From Eublepharis macularius (Eukaryota > Chordata > Lepidosauria > Squamata > Eublepharidae): 64,000 nucleotides of DNA. Made by a program: the position numbers and the translations under genes. The notes under the pieces were generated by a model. It made no database searches. It worked only from the letters and a program-made list of their open reading frames with translations, and had not been told where the DNA came from. The stretch is from the NCBI RefSeq assembly GCF_028583425.1, contig NC_072800.1:4725001-4789000 (forward strand). The letters are read 5' to 3'. Of this stretch, positions 1 to 11,640 are shown piece by piece; the stretch's first letter is position 1, and every line of letters starts with the position of its first letter.

Positions 1-595
1 GGTAATGATTATGCTGTTAAATATGGTGCGGCTAATTGGGGCCGCACGCAACAGGAAATTGGATGGCTATCATGCGGTGTGAAATGTACAGCTTTGAAGA
101 AAATTGAAAGTCCGTTGTATATAATATGTAATATGCTTTATAAATTGCTGGTTAAGGATGACTTGATGAATGGATAATTATATTTATAGAAACTATTGGC
201 CAGGACGAAGAGACATCGAAACAAGCAGGTTTCATAAGCCGGCAGGCTCGTTGCCAACTGCTGGGAGCCCTGTGGCTGCCACAATCAAGAACTGGAAGTG
301 GCTTTGTTCCATGAAGTCATCAGCATCGGAACTTCATTGGCATCTGCCTGAAAGAAATAGGATTACAATGGAATTGTGTTTAGACCATTGAACCAAGTTA
401 TGGACTTACCTTATTAATATGGAGTATGAACTAAAGGAATGTATAAATATTTAAAAAATTATTCACAAGTGAGCACTTGCACTTTCAAATTAATATAATT
501 AATTTTGGGTAACATCGGATAGTGTTTATGGTCTTCTTGTGGAGTTCTGTTCCTGTTGTGTTAATGATATTGGAGACCTCTCTTCCTTTGTGTAT
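1..595. other. No recognised gene or repeat
   Basis: AT-rich sequence. The short open frame at 170-391 shows no recognisable domain and is not supported as a gene. Confidence 0.5.
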
Positions 596-694
596 ACAGT
601 GAGAATAATAGTAACATACTTTGTAAACTGCTTTGAGTGGGTGTTAAGTTGCCCTGAAGGACAATATATAAATTGAATGTTGTTGTTGTTGTTG
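596..694 (+). repeat. L2/SINE-type 3' tail ending in (GTT)n
   Basis: The text from the 'tttgtaaactgctttgagtg' segment to a 'tatataaattgaatg' segment followed by GTT repeats is the typical 3' end of reptile L2-tailed retroposons. A reverse-strand relative lies at 62858-62947 and another forms the tail of the SINE at 38268-38525. Confidence 0.6.
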
Positions 695-845
695 AAAATT
701 AATTCCTTTTAGTGAGAAAAATTGGTAGGAAGTAGTAAAAAATGGGATGGGAAGTCCTCAGGGCCACATGAATTCTAGAGAATCAAGTAAAATGCAGCTG
801 CAAAAAAGCTCTTCTCCCAACTAGCCCGGAGGAAGGGCCCCCTAC

Positions 846-1085
846 CTTCACATGGCCAATCTGGCCACCTGGATTCATGGCACAGTAACATCAAGACTAG
901 ACTACTGTGATGCACTCTACATAGGTCTCCCCTCAAAGTCAACTTGGAGCCTTCAGTTGGTGGAGAACGCTGCAGCTCGTTTACTTTCAGGAGCTAGATG
1001 GAGCATGCATATCACTCCCATTCTGTAGTCACTCCATCGGCTGCCCATCAGTTACAGAGCTCAATTTAAGGTCAACAAGCTGGCA
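846..1085 (+). repeat. L2-type LINE reverse transcriptase fragment
   Basis: Conceptual translation of about 885-1075 gives the order SRLDYCDALY, LQLVENAAARLLSGAR, HITPIL, a stop, then SLHRLPISYRAQF. This is the conserved C-terminal region of L2-type LINE ORF2 proteins. An in-frame stop shows it is dead. Only about 200 bp are recognisable. It resembles the fragment at 31310-31945. Confidence 0.7.
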
Positions 1086-1090
1086 AACAT

Positions 1091-1897
1091 GGTGAAATAT
1101 AACATCTCCTGAGATTAACATACAAAGGGCACTCCAAAAGAATGTGTGCAATAGTATCACTCTTACCTGAGGAACAGGTACATATTTGTTCTGCATAAGA
1201 TAAACACAAAAAACTTACCCTGCATGACTGCTGAAGAATAAGCACTTTTCTCTTACACTAGCAAAGGCAAAAGCTTTTAAAATATCTGAGGAGGTCAACA
1301 AATAGATCTAAGAAGAAAGAGATCTTGGAGAGGAACACCAAGGAACTGAGATTAATATACATGACCTGCTCTAACATTAACATACGTGACCTGTTGAAAG
1401 AAACGTTTGATCAGAATTAGCTAAATAAAATCCACATTCTCCTCAGCTGTAATCAGCTATTTCTCTTTACAGACTGAGGTAAGTTATTTGCCTAAGTTCA
1501 GGGAGTGAATATCATGACCGAGTGGGGATCTGAAGGCCGGTTTCCCCAGTCCAATGATCTGACCCTTACATCATACTAGCATTTTAGATATAGATCAAGT
1601 CAATCAAAAATATACAGTGGATAATTCTGCAATGGTTCATTGAATAGTTTAAGCTCCTATAGAAAAGTACACAGTAAAGATTTTTATGATGTTTTAGGAT
1701 TTGCTGTGTCAGCCCTGGTGACATCATCAGAATGCACGTGGATTGTGACAACAAGGTGCAGTGAGGACTGGTTTCAGTCTGGTGGTGCTAGTTACAGAAA
1801 CAAGATCAAAGGGCTGCTCTAAACTGCACGTCTACCATGTGTTAACAGCTTTGGCTCACTGAAGAGCTTGCTCTTGACTGTATTCTGACTGGTCTCC
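1091..1897. other. No recognised gene
   Basis: I see no conserved coding signal here. An open frame at 1640-1822 has no recognisable domain. The last 40 bases may be the retrocopied 5'UTR of the ST13-like sequence that follows. Confidence 0.4.
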
Positions 1898-2830
1898 ATG
1901 GATCTCAGGAGAGTGAGGAATCTTCAGGCACTGATCAATGCATATCAACAAGACCCTGGGCTTGTGGGAGCCAAGCAGCTTACATTGCTGCGGGCCCACA
2001 TGGAGAATATCTTAAATGCTTACACAGATGTCTTTGGCAGAAAAGCAGTCAAGGAGGAAGACAAGTCTGAGGCCACCACCAGCAATGAAAGTGATTCTGA
2101 CATTGATGAAGACGGTGAGATCCTTGAGCCCGACCAAGATGTTCCCCAAGAGATGGGAGATGAAAATGTGAGACTCACCAGCGAGATGATGGATCAGGCT
2201 GATGAAAAGAGAGAAGAAGCTTTTGATGCTCTTGAGAAGGGTCACCTCCAAAGAGCCCTCGCGCTGTTCACGGAGGCCATCAAGTTGAACCCCCAGTCCA
2301 GTGTCACATACGTGAACAGAGCCAGTGTCTTTGTGAAACTGAAGAAACCAACCGCTGCCATTCGAGACTGTAACAAGGCCTCACAGATCAACTCCAAATC
2401 CACCCTGCCCTATAAGTGGCGAGGGAAAGCCTACATCCTCCTGGGGCAGTGGAAGAAAGCAGCCGAAGACTTCACCATGGCGTCCAAATGGGATTGCGAC
2501 GAAGAAACCAGCGCTTTGCTTCAAATGGTGCAGCTCAGGCTCCGGAGGATAGCAGAGGATCATCAAAAATATGAGCAAGAGCAGGAGCTCAAGGAAATCC
2601 AGGAGAGGCTAGAAAAAGTGAGGCTGGCTTTGGAGGAGCAAGCAGCAGTCCAGCGAGAGGAGACTTCCTGGAATGAAATGGCCAGAGCAGTCCGGAAGCA
2701 TCTCAAATTTTTCTTCACCCTCCTGGATCCCAGGATGATGATGGCATTCCTGGATGTAGTTTGGAATCCAGAGAACATCTACAAATACCGAAAGAGGAAC
2801 GTGCTAATGAAGCTCTCTCGCAAATGTTGA
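1898..2830 (+). CDS. ST13/Hip-like (Hsc70-interacting protein) retrocopy, intact ORF
   Basis: Hip is a cytosolic co-chaperone that binds the Hsp70 ATPase domain through TPR repeats. This intronless 310-codon frame follows the Hip layout. An N-terminal dimerisation-like segment spans residues 1-45, and an acidic linker leads to [11 protein letters not shown] near 80-90. Three TPR-like helices with [18 protein letters not shown] and [14 protein letters not shown] span about 105-215. A charged helix lies at about 220-265. A final DP-type segment has [18 protein letters not shown]. The GGMP-repeat region that normally lies before the last domain is missing, which makes the protein shorter than Hip (about 370 residues). 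The ATG sits in a ctccATGG context. Lack of introns with a nearby AATAAA indicates a processed retrocopy. Divergence is substantial, yet no stop or frameshift occurs, so it may be an expressed retrogene. The alternative is a pseudogene that is open by chance. Confidence 0.8.
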   Translation: MDLRRVRNLQALINAYQQDPGLVGAKQLTLLRAHMENILNAYTDVFGRKAVKEEDKSEATTSNESDSDIDEDGEILEPDQDVPQEMGDENVRLTSEMMDQADEKREEAFDALEKGHLQRALALFTEAIKLNPQSSVTYVNRASVFVKLKKPTAAIRDCNKASQINSKSTLPYKWRGKAYILLGQWKKAAEDFTMASKWDCDEETSALLQMVQLRLRRIAEDHQKYEQEQELKEIQERLEKVRLALEEQAAVQREETSWNEMARAVRKHLKFFFTLLDPRMMMAFLDVVWNPENIYKYRKRNVLMKLSRKC

Positions 2831-2863
2831 GGGGAACGTTAATTATGAGTGCCATTTCAACCA

Positions 2864-2869
2864 AATAAA
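2864..2869 (+). terminator. AATAAA polyadenylation signal of the ST13-like retrocopy
   Basis: AATAAA lies 34 bases after the stop codon. No poly(A) tail remains; a CTT/CT microsatellite begins about 33 bases further on. Confidence 0.55.
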
Positions 2870-2902
2870 TGCACCATTCTGTGGAAAGGAGAAACATCTT
2901 GC

Positions 2903-2930
2903 CTTCTTCTTCTTCTTCTTCTTCTTCTTC

Positions 2931-2962
<32 letters not shown>
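2903..2962 (+). repeat. (CTT)n-(CT)n microsatellite
   Basis: CTT units followed by about 14 CT units, read directly from the sequence. Confidence 0.95.
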
Positions 2963-2965
<3 letters not shown>

Positions 2966-3357
2966 CCACATTAATTATCAAGAATTACTTTAATGAGCTG
3001 GCTCCCCTCTGCAATAAGATGTCGGACAAATAACAATTTAAGGAAAACATATCCCTTGTGGGGTAATAGCTAAAAATAAAACTTCAAATGCTTAATAATG
3101 AGGATAATTAATGAAATTAAAATAAATATATTCCAAGAAAAGGCCGCAGTTCAGGAACATGGCATGTGAGTGGGCACAGAAACCAAGGATGTATCTATAT
3201 GCCTATCATTTTACCAGAGACACATTTTCAAGCTAAACATCAACCATCAAGGCAGTCCCCGGCTGGAATCTTGTGTCCTCTTCAATTCAAACTATAAATT
3301 CTACCAAGACTAAGAATTTGTACCCTGGCTTAATAGTACTGGACTGAGAAAATGAAC
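2963..3357. other. No recognised feature
   Basis: AT-rich; I see no coding or repeat signal. Confidence 0.4.
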
Positions 3358-3416
3358 AGTGCAATCCTAAGAAGAATTACTCTTCTAAGCAGAGTAATTC
3401 TGTTTAGGATTGCACT
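3358..3416. repeat. 59-bp near-perfect hairpin, TGCAATCCTA family
   Basis: The ends AGTGCAATCCTAA and TTAGGATTGCACT are perfect 13-bp inverted repeats. The inner arms AGAATTACTCT and AGAGTAATTCT are also perfectly complementary, leaving a 7-base loop. Longer relatives with the same ends lie at 10674-10759, 10790-10875, 55031-55117 and 56741-56786. Confidence 0.8.
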
Positions 3417-3707
3417 CAAGTCTATGTTCACATGAGCACTATTGGTTCATATTACCTCCACCCCCACAAAAAAACCACACACCACAGCAATAACCCTCTT
3501 CCCCTGTGTTCTCCCTGTGTTTGTATTACTTTGGGTCCAGAAAGGGAAATACCATCCCCCAAACACAGTGTTTACGAACAGAAACTCCTGCAGGGAAGAG
3601 CTATCAAGTGAAATGAAGGGGGGTGGGTGGGTGTTGTCTTGCCAGGTTGTCTACTATGGCAGCCTCCCATCCTGACTTCCCTGAGGTAACTGATTACTCC
3701 TGTGTTA

Positions 3708-4140
3708 AACATGTGTTTAATGGGGGGACCGCCACATTTTACATGTAACCACACATCTTCAAAATAGTTTGGGGAGGGGAATGGGCTTGCAAGTGCGTGT
3801 GTGTGTGGAAGCAGAACCTTCATTCACCCCTGCTTTCCACCTAGTGTGCTTATCAGATACAAAAGACCTGTGTGTGGGGGGGGGAGGAGGGGTTCTTTGA
3901 TGCCTTTGTCACATGTTTGCCCAAGAGACACATTTCTCTGGTGGTAAGGTGAACAGCCCCCCCTCCCCCGCCCTTTTGAATCTACAAAAGCATACTGGGT
4001 GGAAAGCAGGGACAGACGAAGCCTCTTCTTCCTTGGCACACAGGCTTATGAGCCCATCTCCCTTCACAAATCATTTTGAAGGGGAGTGCAGTCACATGTA
4101 AAATATGAATTCAGTTGGTGTATCCTCCATTAAACATATG
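3708..4140. repeat. Degenerate foldback element (long imperfect inverted repeat)
   Basis: The left arm (about 3708-3866) and right arm (about 3974-4140) are imperfect reverse complements. Matching blocks include tttaatgg, attttacatgt, cttcaaaat, atgggct, and CCTGCTTTCCACC against GGTGGAAAGCAGG. The centre is G-rich on one side and C-rich on the other. It looks like an old MITE. No clear target duplication was found. Open frames in this block read through the arms and are not genes. Confidence 0.6.
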
Positions 4141-4250
4141 CCATGAGATGCTCTAGAAATTCTCCAGATCTTGCTGGTTTTTACCATAGAGTTTTGTGGA
4201 ATTCCTAGAACACAACACTGTCATGTCTCATTCAGGTACTTGGAAGTCAT

Positions 4251-4763
4251 TGTCAGTTCCTGGCAGGTAGATCCCTCAGACCCTCTCCAGCGAACACACG
4301 TTGGTTCCAATAGAAAAGGCTTTATTCAGGATTTTACAGTTCAGGTCTGATCTCCATCACAGAACTTGGTAGAAGTGACAATTCAAAACAACATGTTAAT
4401 ATTATACTTGAGTTTTCCTGTGTTCCAGCAACAGTCATGTTTTGGTGCTCAGGGTTACACTGGTTCTGTGAGAACCCATTATAGTTATAGCTAAGCAGTG
4501 AGTTCACAATACTGAATTCCCAGCATCTGGGCAAAGTAACAAAGGCAAGCGCCTGGAGTCTCCAAGGTCATTGCTAGCTCGGAGATGCATAGTTACGTGA
4601 GATAACAGGAGGCCCATCCTGGCTGGAGGAATAACAGTTATAATATGAAAATAACATGGCTACTGAAAGAACACAGCAGGTTAGACATTAGACATTCAAG
4701 ACACTGTGGCCTCAGTGACAGAACAAACAAGCAAACATGGCATGGATATACAGAGACATGACA
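4251..4763 (-). mobile_element. Solo LTR, 513 bp, 5-bp target duplication
   Basis: On the minus strand it begins TGTCATGTCTC and ends GAACTGACA, the TG...CA pattern of retroviral and gypsy LTRs. The plus-strand flanks are GTCAT at 4246-4250 and GTCAT at 4764-4768, an exact 5-bp duplication. A minus-strand AATAAA lies near 4318-4325, late in the LTR as expected. No internal coding region is present, so it is a recombined solo LTR. Confidence 0.8.
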
Positions 4764-4768
4764 GTCAT

Positions 4769-5581
4769 GTCACTTTGTCGTAAGCCCCCCCACCACCACC
4801 ACCTCCAAATGCTCTCATCTCCCACACTCCCCCAGCTGGCAACCCTAGGTTGCACAAGACAACAGTGACACACAGAGGAGTGTTTCTTTTCCCAGGGCCA
4901 TATTAACCCATGGCCGGGCCCCTAGGCTTTCAAGAATTTTGGGCCCCTTCTGGCCCTTGCGCAACTGCAGAGTCAAGGGTCTTTTGCACCCAGCTTTTTC
5001 TCCCAGGATTGCCTTGGCAGTTCCCACGGCAGCTAGTCAGTCTCATGAATAATACTGCCCTGCCTTTTTCCCAGTCATATTCCCATTGATTGGTGCAACT
5101 TTGGCACCAGTTTGTTTCCACTCCACATTGTGACAAAATGACATTCATGGGGGCCTGTGAGTTGAAAACTCTTCTCCTGCCTCCTGGTTAATTCCAGCCC
5201 TCCCTGTTTCATTGGTTTTGGTGGTATTCTTTTGCAACTGTGTTTAGGGTCATCGTGGTCTGAGAAACCCCTACAGCGAGGGTACCATCCCTGATAGCCA
5301 AAGATGGGATGGCACAAGGTCAGGATTCCCAAGAAGGTTTTAACAGTGGGGCAGCTACAGAGACGAGCAGCCAGTACTTTGATACCGCAGCCTTAGACTA
5401 CTCACGAATTTCAAGGTCAAAACCAGCATTTGAATTCTGCTTCATAAGAAACTGGTAGCCACTGTTGTGGTTTAAGAACTGGGGAAATAATGACGAGACA
5501 TGCTTGCTGCAGCACTCCCATAGCAGAGTGGCACAGTGGCAATCTAACCTGGCTGTTAGCGGAGCATTTATAAATGCTGAC
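4769..5581. other. No recognised gene
   Basis: There is a short CCA-rich run near 4790. At about 4825-4850 an 'agctggcaaccct' end resembles the terminus of the common reptile element at 10900-11105. Nothing else is supported. Confidence 0.4.
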
Positions 5582-6356
5582 TGTTATGATCTTCACTTTC
5601 TTTGGGGTAGATTTTTCTTTTAATCTTCCCCTTACACCCACTGGGTAGTTTGCTGCCACCAGGAATGTATTATTCCAAAATATTTTATTCAAATTTCCCC
5701 TTTGGTAACGTGTTTAAGCATCAGGCTCCTTCGTGGTTCTGTGTGGCCCTGAGGATATGAATGGGATATAGCAATGACAGCTACACTGGGATATAACAGA
5801 ACAAAATAAATGTTTATTTTTCAAGAAGCATATTGGTTTCATAAAAGTAGTTCTTAGTTCTTAAAGTTACTTCATTTACTCTCATTCACACAGCTGGCCT
5901 CTCTTTCCCTGATTGAGTGTCCTTTCACAAACATGCTCGGTTCAGGTTCCACACAGGTTATATTTCTCTCATAAACACTTCAACATATTCAGGCAGCACA
6001 CAGCTAGCCTGCTTTCTTCTCTCTCTCAATCCTTTCTCTCTCAGGCGCACACACAGTTTGCCTGCTTCAAATAGAGTGAATATATAGTCTCCCAGACACA
6101 CTCAGTTCAGGCTTCCACTCAGGTTGCCTTTCCCTCACAAATACATGAACACCCTCAGGCTGCACACAGCTCGCCTCTCTTGCCCTGATTGAATCTCTTT
6201 TCTCTCCCTCAGTAACTGAAAACTGCCTTCACTCCACCCACTCTCTGTCATCAACCAATCATATCACTCACTCATCTCTCTCTTTCACCCCCCACTCTTC
6301 ACCTATCTCACCAAACATTTAAAGACACATGCACCCATTTACTTGGAATCATTACA
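5582..6356 (-). mobile_element. Probable solo LTR, 775 bp
   Basis: The minus strand begins TGTAATGAT and ends ATCATAACA, a TG...CA pair with matching inverted ends. The flanks CTGAC (5577-5581) and CCGAC (6357-6361) match at 4 of 5 bases, consistent with an aged 5-bp duplication. Minus-strand AATAAA motifs lie near 5805-5815. Two related blocks inside, about 5890-6010 and 6100-6215, suggest an internal U3 duplication. Confidence 0.6.
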
Positions 6357-6361
6357 CCGAC

Positions 6362-8329
6362 ATATCCTTTTTCCTCAGGATGGCCTGCAGCTGAGGAATG
6401 CTTCAGGTCGCAGATAACACTTGGGAAATTTACCTTAAATTCACCCCTATGAACCTGCCCACCCCCCCAAGATGAGTGCATGGCAACATATCTGAAAACT
6501 GACTCGGCGCTGAGCTAAGCACTTTCTAGACCCCTTTGGGGGATTGTTTGGCTTGGTTGGGGATGCCCGAAGCGCACGGCACAGTATTCTGCTCTTGTCA
6601 CTGCACAGGTGAAAGGCCTCCTAGAAACCCTGCCTTGAGCTCTGTGGAGGAAGAAAGGTGGGGTGCAAGTATAGGAAATAACTTTTAATTTGATCTGATA
6701 TTCCGTATTCATTCCAAACAACTCAGATTTGCCTTAAAGGGTCATTGCAGCTTGAGACATATTTTGAGAGAAAGAGTCCATGGTCTGTTTTGCACACTAC
6801 ACAGCTTTATGACAAATGTACTGTACAGCACTGCTCAGCTTTTGAAGAAGATACTATAAGGGGTAAATGTGACAAATACATGTTTGAAAACATGTCCATT
6901 GTGCAGCTGAAGGACTGTGAAGGGTTAATGCTACATAGAAACAAAGAGCCTTGAGCGACAGGCCGCTCCACAGAATCAGATTGGGTTGCATGAGCTGAAC
7001 AGAGAGGACTTATGACCTGGATGCTAAGGAGAAGGGGGTCTGATTTCAGCCCCAGCTGAGAGGAGTCGAGGTCTGACAGTTTGGAGATTCAGTCCTGACT
7101 GAGAACAGTTTAACACAAACAGGAGAACTGGGGGGAAATTGGCAAGCAAGTTTGGGAAGTAGACTCCCATTCGGGCCAAATGAATGGGATAGATCTTCTA
7201 ATGAGAGGAGAATTTCCCTACACAGTCAAACACAGAGTTAGCTCTGTAAAGAGATCTCTGGTCTGGTGTGGTTAGAAACTGCTTTTGGAGACTTTAAGGG
7301 TCAGTTAAAAACTCAAGATGAGTACTGGGATTTCAAGAGAAGGGGGCTGGGTATTAGAAAGAAGGTACCAGCCATCTGGAAACCAAAAGCGTCAGAGAAT
7401 ATTCAAAGAAAGTATACCAGAGTGTTTGGGGAAACACTGGAACAAAAGCATCGCAACATAAAGATTTAAGGAACTGTGAGGAGCTTAAGAAACTCTCATT
7501 CACCTATAACATAAGAACTAAAGTCTGTGCATGTACTGATTTTACCTCAGAGGTATCTATACTGTGTTACCTCAGAAATTTTCATCCCCTAATTTCAACT
7601 GATCTTTCCCATCTATGTTAAATAAAATAGATAACTATTAGTGAATTCAAAATGCCATGAGTGCTACTTAATTTGGTTAAAAATGGGGCGGGCGGGGGGA
7701 GAGAGAAAAGGGGTGGTGTCATAGCATCTTATTCCATCAGTTGTGGGAATGCAAGGTACAGTAGCCATGCCTCCCCATCTGGAGAAAACATCCTCCAGCT
7801 TCATGCAGCAAAAGGATATAAATAACGGTAGACAAGCCATTTTGCAGGAAAGTTTACCAGTCACTGCAGATTTTCTCAGGAGCTCTTCATAAGCTTCCAA
7901 GGGACACCAGAGTTCCCTGGAGCACAGCTGGAAAACAGATGAAAGAACAATTTCAGTTGAATTTCTGTTTGTCAAGCTATTTTAATTTGGCAGCCCTAAG
8001 TACAAATATGGCTTCTCCTATTACAGTTGTTTCTGTCCTAGCCAATCATGTGCCCAGATATACATTTTAAAGCAGAATTGGCTAATGGTCATAAAACTAT
8101 CAATATCTAGAACTTTAAGGACTAGCACTGAAGGGATGTCATAATGTATGACATCTGCAGAACTCATCATCATCATCCAAATTGTTATGCTCTCAAAGTT
8201 CTGGAGCTTTGGTCAGTACAGCAGAAGACCACACAGAGGGACACATAGGAGATACAAACGTTTCCCTTACCCTTTCGGTAGAGATCACTTTCCAACTCAT
8301 CTGCTATTTGTATATGAACCTTCTTTCTT
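6362..8329. other. No recognised gene or repeat
   Basis: About 2 kb without a supported feature. Several short open frames lack recognisable motifs. The block at about 6960-7640 has a purine-rich retrotransposon-leader feel, but nothing decisive is visible. Confidence 0.35.
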
Positions 8330-9760
8330 GCAGATTGGAGGTGGGCAAATATTATCCCCATCTTCATGAAGGAGAAAAAGGAGGATCCAGGTAACAACCC
8401 ATGCCTCAGCTTGACGTCCACACTTGGAAAAGTTTTAGAACAACTCTGCAGTCAGTCCTTGAGCATTTAGAAAAGAAGGCTGTGCTTACATGTCATGAAA
8501 TCCTAATCTTATCTCCTTTTCTGAGAGAGTTACTACTATGTTGGATCAGGGGAATGCTATGGACAGAGTTTCTCTTGATTTCAGTAAGACTTTTTATAAA
8601 ATTCCATGTGACAACTTGGTAAACTGAGGCTTGGATCCTGTTGCTGTAAGGTAGATTTGTAACTGGTTGACAGACTGCTCCCAAAGAGTGCTTGTAAATA
8701 GTTTCTTATCTTCTTGGAGAGGAGTGACAAGTGGAGCACCTCAAGGATCTGCCCTGGGCCTCTGTGTTGTTCAGCTTCCTTCTAATGACTTGGGGTGCAG
8801 GAATAGAGGAGATGCTTATTCAATTTGGGAGAGGTTACAAACAGAGTAGAAGACAGAAGCAAGATTCAGGGTGACTTCAACAGGCTGGAAAACTGAGCTA
8901 AAACTAACAAAATGAATTTCAGCAGAGATAAATGTAAAGTTCTGCATTTAGGAAGGAAATATCAAAGGCTTACTTAGAGGATGAGGGAGACTTGTCTTGG
9001 GAGTAGTACGTGGGAAAAGGATCGAGGGGTCTTATGAGATCACTGAACATGAGTCGGCAGTGTGATGTGGTAGCTAGAAAGGCAAATGTGACTTTGGGCT
9101 GCATCAACAGAAGTATAGTGTCTAGATCATGTGAAGTGATGGTATCACTTTACTGTGCTCTGCTTAGACCTCACTTGAAGTACTGTGTTCAGTTTTGGGC
9201 ACCACAGTTTAAGAAGGATGTTGACAAGCTGGAACATGTCCAAAGGAAGGCAACAAAGATGGTGAAGGGTTTGGAGACCGAGTCTTATGGGTATGTTTAG
9301 CCTGGAGAGGAGGTGACTGAGAGATGATACGACAGCCCTCTTCAAGTATTTGAAAGATTGTCACATAGAGGATATAGTGTTGTTGTTTTCTGTTGCCCCA
9401 GAGGGTCAGACCAGAACCGATGGGTTAAAATGAAATCAAAAGTTTTTGGCTAAACATTAGGAAGAACTTCCTGACAGAATGTATCCTCAGTGGAAGAGGC
9501 TTCCTCAGGAGGTAATGGGCTCTCCTTCCTTGGAAGTACTTAAGAAGAAGCTAGATGGCCCCCTGACAGCTATGATGATTCTCTGATTCAATATGAATGT
9601 ACACAGATTGTGCGCGGGAGGACATGAAGGGATGAGCCAGTGTCCGGCTCTCATGTCCCATTCTTACATGCCCAGAGGAATGTCCATCACCACTTTGGGA
9701 TCAGGAAGGAATTTCCCTCCAGGCCAGACTGGCTGGGGATCCTGGAGGTTTTTCAGGTGG
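8330..9760 (+). repeat. Old CR1-type LINE, 5'-truncated and decayed
   Basis: The sequence follows the younger CR1 copies at 51.8-52.7 and 60.8-62.0 kb, with many stops and indels. Recognisable blocks are the 'gatttcagtaagac' motif near 8576, 'gtggagcacctcaaggatct' near 8732, and the C-terminal block at 9060-9290 encoding [18 protein letters not shown] and [25 protein letters not shown]. The 3' part (9600-9760) carries the 'ggaaggaatttccctccagg' segment typical of CR1 tails. It is a dead copy from an older subfamily. Confidence 0.8.
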
Positions 9761-10673
9761 AGGCTGATGCTGAAGAAGAAAGCCATTGAGAGGCCAACGC
9801 GTTCCAACAGCACTTCTTCACGGCTCTTTGTAAAGATCACGTGGCATATTTTAGGGGGTTCTCACCCTCATCTGCAAAACACATCTATTTTTGTGTCATG
9901 GTGTGTGTTGGGTTTATTGTGCTCAGTGGATTGATGGTTTCAGCTAGGAGGGGAGCTAGGTGGTATGATTTTTGGTTGTGAGTGAATACAGCCTTGGCTT
10001 GTTTCCCCAGCCCCTGAAAACAACAGTATACGCATGTGCAGCTGCCAACACACACCTCACCTTCCCTCAAACATTCTTTTGAGTCCGAAAACACCCTGTT
10101 GTTGTGTGAGCTCAAACTTGGTGGGTTGATACTTTTGGGGGAGGACCGTGTTCTATGCAATTTTGGTGCTGTCAACTGTCCAACAACTGCCCAAGGAGTC
10201 CGGAAGCCCTCGCTGCAAGAATGGGGCTGAAAGTCACTATAATGAGAAAAAAACTGCAAACAGATTAAATCCGTAACAGCAATAAAAAGCCAATAATGGA
10301 ACAGATTCCCTTAGGAAAACCCAGATGCAAAACTGAAGCATTTTTTTTTGCAGTGCGCACCCGTAGCAAGCACTAGTAAGTGCTAAGTTACTATTCCTTC
10401 CTTTCAGACTTGTTCAAATCTGCCAAGGAACAATCATAGGAGGTATGAACCAAAAAAAGTGTCCATCCTTGTGGAGATGCAGGGGTACATATTGATTATT
10501 TTGCTATCCATTTGCTTTGCCTGCTGACTTCTTACCTGCATGGCAGCTTCCCTCTGCTTCTTCCAGCAGCAAGCATTGATGCAAGGAGCATGCTAGGCTT
10601 TCAAAAGTAGGTTATTCCAGTGAGTGGGAAGAAAGGGGATTGCACTGCAATCGTGTGCTGAATTACTCCAAGG
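9761..10673. other. No recognised gene
   Basis: No conserved coding motif is seen. Opposed open frames near 9885-10259 are mutual shadows without a domain. Confidence 0.35.
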
Positions 10674-10759
10674 CTGCAATCCTGAGAACAGTTTCCTGAA
10701 ACTAAGCCCCACTGAATAAAATTGGACATGGTTCTGAGTAAACATATTTAGGATTGCTC
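10674..10759. repeat. TGCAATCCTA-family palindromic miniature element
   Basis: Begins tgcaatcctgag and ends tttaggattgctct, with partial internal complementarity. Same family as 3358-3416. Confidence 0.6.
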
Positions 10760-10789
10760 TCCACATCTGTTGATTTCAATGGATTTAGA

Positions 10790-10875
10790 CTGCAATTCTC
10801 GGAACACTTTCTTAGCAGTTAACTGCTACTGAATAAAATAGAAGTTACTTCCAAGTAGGCCTGCTTAGGATTGTT
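10790..10875. repeat. TGCAATCCTA-family palindromic miniature element
   Basis: Begins actgcaattctcgg and ends gcttaggattgttcc. A second, adjacent member of the family, separated by about 30 bp. Confidence 0.55.
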
Positions 10876-10899
10876 CCCTCGGTCCCTTGGGATAATCGT

Positions 10900-11105
10900 A
10901 GGGTTACCAGCCTCCAGGTGGCATCTGAAATTCTCCTGAAATTACAACTGATCTCCAGGCCGTTCCTCTGGAGAAAATGGCAGCTTTTAACAGTGAACTC
11001 CATGGCATCCCATCGCTGCTGAGTCCTCTCCCCTCCCCAGACTCTACCCTGTCCAGGGAAGGACCTCAAATAGCCAGGAATTTCCTGAACTGGAGCAGCC
11101 CTCTC
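10900..11105 (+). repeat. Reptile 'AGGGTTRCCAGCCTCC' interspersed repeat
   Basis: Starts agggttaccagcctccagg and contains 'acaactgatctccagg', 'ctggagaaaatggc' and 'ctctcccctcccca'. This matches a short non-autonomous DNA repeat common in reptile genomes. The right terminus is eroded. Confidence 0.5.
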
Positions 11106-11640
11106 TAGTTGGTGACGGGAGGGACAATATCCCACTTCCTTTCTTAGCCTTTCTGCTCCAGGTGACTGCTTGTGTGACTCGTTGGGAGAAACAGGCCTGG
11201 GTTATGCAGAGCCTTTCCCTGTGGCCATGACAGATAACTTGTATTAAAACCAACAAAATTTTATGGTATGGATATACCATTAGCAATAAGCAGATCACTC
11301 AAGAATAAGTCAATAACATTTTATTGTCCTGTAATGAAATGTGAAATGCAATACATTTTCCCACCTTTACATGATCGTGTGAAGCAGCGAATAACATTTA
11401 ACAGGATAGAGAATATGGTTTAAGATCAATTTTACATAAAGAAGAGTTGAAATCCATCCTGAAAATAATTAGCCTACTTCTAACATTATAACATATTTGC
11501 TGTTTTCAGTCCAAATTCCTCCCTCCTCCCACCAGCTCCAGGGACTGAATACTATATGCCCAAATCTCATTTCAAACTGGCATTTTTATTTCATTAACCA
11601 TCAATTCAGAAGAACTAAATGGACGGTCATGAATTTTTAG
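11106..11640. other. No recognised feature
   Basis: Nothing supported. The last eight bases (atttttag) are the left target duplication of the next element. Confidence 0.4.

Noticed and set aside
4219-4762. LTR boundaries at TGTCATGTCT/AGACATGACA
   Set aside because: These ends give no target duplication; shifting the left boundary to 4251 gives an exact 5-bp GTCAT duplication.
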